Part shown: one piece after another, positions 59,249 through 64,000 of the stretch
Layout: each line of letters opens with the position of its first letter
Position numbering within the stretch: the first letter of the stretch is position 1
Source: Heliocybe sulcata
Lineage: Eukaryota > Basidiomycota > Agaricomycetes > Gloeophyllales > Gloeophyllaceae
Direction: 5' to 3'
Length of the DNA: 64,000 nt
Assembly: GCA_004369045.1 (NCBI GenBank)
Contig: ML213509.1
Coordinates: 440,858 to 504,857 of the forward strand
Program-made: the position numbers and the translations under genes
Notes under the pieces: generated by a model
What the model was told of the DNA's origin: nothing
Databases searched by the model: none
The model's input: the letters and a program-made list of their open reading frames with translations, nothing else

Positions 59249-61457
59249 ATGACCGAGTTTTCGAGAAAACGGCGAACGTCCGCTTTCGGACCGGCGGACT
59301 GCTTGAACTCTAGGATATCCGAACGCGCAAGGAGTGATTCCATTGAAGCGTTTCTTTGCAAGGGTCTGCCATATTCAAAGTCGGGTATATGCTGCCTCTG
59401 ACTGCAGGTGGGCTGATGCTGCTTGCAGGAAGCTGGTAGCACATACTTCCTGCGTAAATGCTCTAGCTTTGTCGTCAGGAGGGAAGTGGCTAGCTAGTGC
59501 TGGTGATGGTCAGTGCCGCCCATCCTCGAGCAAAGGGACCAGTTACTATATAGTCCGCGATAGATCTACGAGTCTTGCTGTGGAACTTCCAACAAGAGGA
59601 CGTTGTGACACCGTCTTGTTCATTTCTTGGACCAAAGGTGAGTGGCTCAACCTGAGGATAGTCGAGTGGTCTCCAAACTGAGAACTCCCTGTTGGTCATA
59701 GAGTAACGTCTTTACGGTCGAATTGTCGGCCAGTACCAAGTATCTTTTTGTGTAAGCGTCAATATCCCAACGCACCCCGTGGACCAAGTGGCGAATTAGG
59801 CTGACAGCGGGGACACCGATGACAAGATTTACAAATATGACCTATCAGAAGTCCGCAACTCTACAGGAACTGGTACAGCAGGATTTCCCTGTGATACGAT
59901 CCGGTGCCACCATGTCAGCACCAAGGGTCAGACAGGTCTTTAGTGCTTGACTGATAGTTGCGTGAACGTACAGGATTCCGTCAGATCGATCTCATGCCAT
60001 CCCTGGCAAGACGAGGTATTCCTAAGTGCCAGGTAAATTTCTATTTATTCTTCCGCCTGGCTTACCTTGAACCGCCCCTAGTGAAGATGGAACTATCGTC
60101 CTCCACGACAGCAGAGACCAGACCCTGACAAGGGCCCACGCGACCCTGTTCCATGAGGCCGAATTCAGCGACGTCAAGTGGCATCCGGGGATGGAACATA
60201 TCTTTGCTACAAGTGACTCCAAGGGACAGGTCTGTCTTCGGGACAAGCGGATGGCATTCGGGCCACTCAAACAACGTCATCGAAACGGAGTTGTCCAGAC
60301 GGTGAGGCCTTCCATATCGGACGATACCTGGAAAGCTGACCACGTTTATCCTAAGTACAATACAACCATTGTGAAGGGGAACTGGTGTAGCCGTCCAGAC
60401 ATCAGTAGCATTGCCTTCGACCGGCTAGGTGATCGTCCAAAGTCACCGGTGCGAGAAACGCCTGATATTGAGTACTAAACAGGTCTGAAACTCGGAGTGC
60501 TCTTTCTTGTGAGGATGCTGGTATATGTATGCTATGTCACGGCTCTGACGGACTCGGACATCTGCAGCACTATCTACCAACGATTTATTCAGTTACGGAC
60601 GAGAATCCACTAGCAATTTGCAGCAGCACTCATCTACCAGAGGAACCCAGCCATCCTGCTTCCAATATCGGCAAGTACTCGAATTCTTGTACCATCAAGG
60701 TAAGCGGCCTCGGCGCTTACTGAAATGCTCGAGCCCATCTCACGTCTTTATTTAGCATGCATCCTTCGGCGGACTGGGCCTACGTGATGACAACTACTAC
60801 GCAACTGGTTCGGACGACTTTCGAGCGTACGTTTGGAAGATACCGGACGTTGCTCACCTGAGCTGCATGCGAGAGGAGATACAATTTGGCCAGTGGGAGA
60901 TGCAGAGTGGTGTCCACGCAACAGGTGCGCATACCCCTCAAACGTCGTCGCATGCTAACATACCCCCTCATAGCTTTCGCTGATCACGCAGGCAAGAAAA
61001 TATACATGCCTGCCGAGCTCGCGACTCCATTCACCCGCTCAAGTGGTATGTATGCCCGAAGTCACTCGCCTGGTTAACAGTCTCACCAAGGGCAACAAGG
61101 ACATCAATCGATCGTTAACAGCGCCCTTCTGCACCCGCACATGCCCATCCTGCTGACAGCAGGAATTGAGCGAGACATCGTCGCCCACAGCGCTATGCCA
61201 AACGCACCATGCTTCCAGGATTTAACAGAAACAGAAAGGTCCGTCCGCCGACTCTACGACTTGCCGGATGGAGTCGGTGAAGACCGAGAGACCATTGCAC
61301 TTTTTGACCAGTACGGTTTCATTCTATGAGAGCAGGGTGTCAAGGGATTGACATTCTTTATTTTAGCCTTCTCGGACGCCAGGGAGAGATGGATCCATTT
61401 GACAAGCGATCATGGCCGTTAGGTACCAACCCCGAAGACGAAGAAGACGAAGAGTGA
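59249..61457 (+). CDS. WD40-repeat protein, DCAF5/6-like
   Basis: Fourteen exons (59249-59379, 59429-59508, 59564-59637, 59702-59751, 59808-59913, 59974-60032, 60082-60301, 60356-60428, 60483-60508, 60568-60699, 60756-60924, 60974-61045, 61091-61310, 61367-61457) sum to 500 residues. WD repeats are clear: LVAHTSCVNALALSS/LASAGDDLRVLLWNF, NVFTVELSASTKYL/GDTDDKIYKYDL, HHDSVRSISCHPWQ/DGTIVLHDSR, FSDVKWHPG/DSKGQVCLRD, GGLGLRDDNYYATGSDDFRA/YVWKI and HQSIVNSALLHPHMPILLTA. The layout resembles DDB1-CUL4 associated factors, which present substrates to a ubiquitin ligase; this role is inferred. It ends in an acidic tail (NPEDEEDEE). The border of exon 1 (GTCGGG donor at 59380) is the weakest; the rest join in frame with conserved repeats. 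Confidence 0.82.
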
Positions 61458-61775
61458 TCTTTATGCAGGCCTCCCCCAGACTCTGCCTACTCTTCAAGTG
61501 GAACCGGGTTAGTTGGGTCCCAACGTCCATCTGCATGGCAGCAACCCTAGCCATCTCAGGTCCTTTGAGAAGGCATCTCTAGGAGATCAGAATATTTCCA
61601 GGTTCGAAATATAAGAGCAAGAGTCGGCGGCTATATGCACATGGGCAGCTTCCTTCGTTCTCGGTACGTAGCCGTCCAGCGTATTTGCAGGCGTGGATGG
61701 AGCGCTGCGAAATCATTATGTTCAAACATACAATAAAATGCGACTGATCAGTGAAACACAACGCAAGCAGTAACA
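61458..61775. other. intergenic between convergent genes
   Basis: 3' flanks of the WD40 gene and of the SNF5-type gene. No gene seen. Confidence 0.5.
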
Positions 61776-63629
61776 TCACCGCCTGCGCCGCGTCGAGGAC
61801 ACCAAGCTGCTCTGGAATTTTGACGTCTCGCGCCGTAGCCGACTATACAAATATCAGCCTCCACAAACAAAATCCTGAAACAATATAGCACGCACCGACT
61901 CGCTCTCTCTCTCTCCACCTCCCTCCTCTCCACCTCCTCCGCCGTCAACACCTCAAACCTCGTACCAAACTCCTCCGCCTCGCTCCAATCCCTCCAGACA
62001 CTCCTCAGCATCTTTGGCCCCCTCCCATCCTTTGGCGCTCTCCCCCATCCAAGCCCCAGCCCCGTCTTATCCTTCAACAAACTCAGCCCACTCTTATCTC
62101 TAGGCTTATCCGGATCCTCCACGACGTCTTTATCGACGCCGATGACGCCCCACTCAATCGCGTCCTTCTTGTGCTTGATTAGCTCCTCGTGGATGGCGTG
62201 TGCGATGAGGGGAAGGGCTTCGCCGGAGAGCCCAAGCTCGGCGCAGAGGGTTTGGGCGAAGTGTTCGGGTGTGAGTGGGGAGAGGAGGTCCCATTCGATG
62301 TGGTCAATGAGGTGGTACTGCCCGATCTGGACGTCGAGCTTCACGGGGCATAAAGAGATAACTGTTAATAGGGTGTTAAGCATGGGGGTGGAGGGGAGGA
62401 GAGTGACTCACGCTGAGCACGACACGGCACTCAGGAATCTCCTCCACGGGCTTCTCATTATCTGCAGGCGCAAGCGCCTGTTCCTCGAGATCGATACCCA
62501 GATCCATCGACGCGACGTCCCCATGGTCCTCGAGTTGCGCGCGGATCTGGTTCGAGACGGTGTCTACCCACGGGACGTGTGGGAGATCAAGGTCCGTACA
62601 GAATATGCGCGCGAATGCCTCGGGCTTGATGAGGTCCTCGTGCAGGTTCCAAACAAAACAATCGCGTATGCGGTGCGTGTCTGTTTCGAACTCGACGCGA
62701 ATGGGGACTAGGGATGTGCGCTTTTGGGCTTGTAATTCTAGATCGTCCTCCGCACTACGAATGCGATAGATACTCAGTTGACCGCGAACTGATAAGAGTA
62801 GGAGTAGACTGACAAGTACTCATGTTTGGTAGCAGCTACGGGCTTCGCAGTAATAAATCGCGCAGGTGGGATGATTCCCAGATAGCTCTGGTCCAACTCC
62901 ATCTTACCAGACGGAGCCTGCGCTGGTACGGGCGTCGACGAACCCGGCTGAAAGGTGCTCATACCTTGCATCATCCCTCTACTACCCCGGGTAGCGCGTA
63001 TCGCTGTTCTCGTCCCTCCGCTCGCAACAAAGTCAGAGTCATCACTCTCCAGCGCCCCCGCGTCTGGTATATCATCCCCTGACCCTGGATCAGCATAGTT
63101 GACCACCCCGCCCCGTCGCGTGCGCGTGGTCGTCGTTGTACCTGCTTCTCTTATGTTTTGTATGATGGGCTGCATGAGAAGGGTGGCACCCGTGCGAAGA
63201 CGAGAGGGGTATGTCGTGTGGAGAGCTTGGGTCTGAGTGGGGAGAGGCGCGGCAGAGGGGTTGGATTTCATCCCAGGAGCGGGGGGCATGGTGGATGGGA
63301 TAGTGAGAGGCTGGGGCGTATGGCTCGTTTGGCGCGCTGGAGGCTGAGACGTCGGGGCGAATGTGCTTGGCCTGAGTGCGCGAATACGAGACGGTCGTGA
63401 GCCACCCGGGACGGGAGTTTTCGGTGGCGGCGTTGTGGACGCTGTCCAATTTCGGATATTGGAGAGGTATGTGTCTAGTTTGGGACAAGGGAAATAGGAA
63501 TCAGTCTATTGCCGTGAATGAGATAGTAAATGAAATCATACTGGTCGGGTTCCCGGCATGTGCGGGTTGAGGGACTGGAGAGGCGTAGACTTGGAATTGC
63601 TGCTTGCCTTTGCCGGGCTGGTTCGACAT
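61776..63629 (-). CDS. SNF5: SNF5/SFH1-type subunit of a SWI/SNF or RSC chromatin remodeller
   Basis: Five exons (63629-63542, 63474-62820, 62772-62412, 62338-61896, 61842-61776) sum to 537 residues. The SNF5 domain with its two repeats is visible: SLVPIRVEFETDTHRIRDCF, NLHEDLIKPEAFARIFCTDL, VSNQIRAQLED, then CRVVLSLDVQIGQYHLIDHI, EWDLLSPLTPEHFAQTLCAE and AHAIHEELIKHKKDAIEWG. This subunit is part of the ATP-driven nucleosome remodelling core. The N-terminal third is Pro/Thr/Ser-rich and disordered, with NIRNWTASTT near the start. Intron 3 uses acceptor GTGAAG, which restores CRVVLSLDVQIG. The C-terminus is Arg-rich (STRRRR). Sequence cannot separate SNF5 from its RSC paralogue SFH1; most basidiomycetes have few copies. 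Start fixed by MSNQPGKGKQQFQVY. Confidence 0.9.
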
Positions 63630-64000
63630 GGCGATTGGAGTAATGACCCTGCCCTAATTCATCAGACCTAGCATTTGTCAGGCCATAACTCGACTTACAG
63701 ATTCGAGAAACTCGAGGATTCTGTGCTGCGCTTCCAAGTTTGGGCAATAGGCGAAACTCCGTCAAAATACACTCAGTTGGACAGCCGGGGCAGCCACGCT
63801 CAAGCCGTGCTAAATGGGAGCGACCTAGCTCAAGCAAGATATGGAAAGCAGATAACAACGCAGAACCTACATGAAGCAGGAGCAGTCTGCAAACTGAGCG
63901 AGTGTATCGGCGAGAGTGCAGGGAAACTGGACTTGCGCTTCGAAAGAGACGCGACGTGCACCCGGTTGACTTTGCACAGCCACCATTTTCGACTTGTCTC
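63630..64000. other. promoter side of the SNF5-type gene
   Basis: No gene recognised up to the window edge; a neighbouring gene may start beyond 64000. Confidence 0.5.

Noticed and set aside
62142-62711. 189-codon plus-strand frame
   Set aside because: Antisense shadow of the SNF5-type gene, whose conserved domain lies on the minus strand here.

Overview
The window is nuclear DNA of a filamentous basidiomycete, most likely an Agaricomycete. Genes are dense, lie on both strands and carry many short introns (mostly 45-100 bases, GT...AG, with a few GC...AG). The families fit that group: a fused ergothioneine enzyme Egt1, a CreA/Cre1 carbon-repression zinc-finger factor, a DHHC palmitoyltransferase, F-box and ankyrin proteins, and S28 and GH105-type secreted hydrolases. 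No rRNA, tRNA, CRISPR or intact autonomous transposon was seen. All exon models were built by hand from reading frame, splice signals and family conservation. For most multi-exon genes the exon lengths were summed and give one open frame.

Left part (1-17.2 kb): a secreted conserved protein (410-1282, minus); the trafficking protein AVL9 (1536-5352, plus); a decayed stretch with two related broken copies (about 5.8-7.3 kb and 9.2-9.65 kb) around an unknown gene (7808-8986, minus); an MBL-fold hydrolase (9837-11281); a tail-anchored aldo/keto reductase (11850-13257, minus); the NAD(P)HX epimerase (13753-14811, minus); and a GH105-like glycosidase (15604-17212, minus).

Middle part (17.2-34.3 kb): a small TA-flanked MITE, an S28 serine carbo/aminopeptidase, a MYND-type protein, ORC6, two tandem pairs of alpha/beta hydrolases of two different subfamilies, and between the pairs a class I sirtuin and a small unknown gene that share a divergent promoter.

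Right part (34.5-64 kb): the anaphase-promoting cullin APC2, an ankyrin-type protein with decayed copies on both sides, a DHHC palmitoyltransferase, an F-box-like protein, an acyl-CoA thioesterase-like protein, Egt1, Cre1, a 4.3-kb gene-free stretch, a severin/gelsolin, a DCAF-like WD40 protein and a SNF5/SFH1 chromatin-remodelling subunit. Housekeeping genes (AVL9, ORC6, APC2, SNF5, sirtuin) alternate with lineage-specific or duplicated ones; no biosynthetic cluster or selfish system is apparent. The most distinctive signals are microexons of 8-14 bases in four genes, two candidate GC-AG introns, the MITE, and local tandem duplication with decay.
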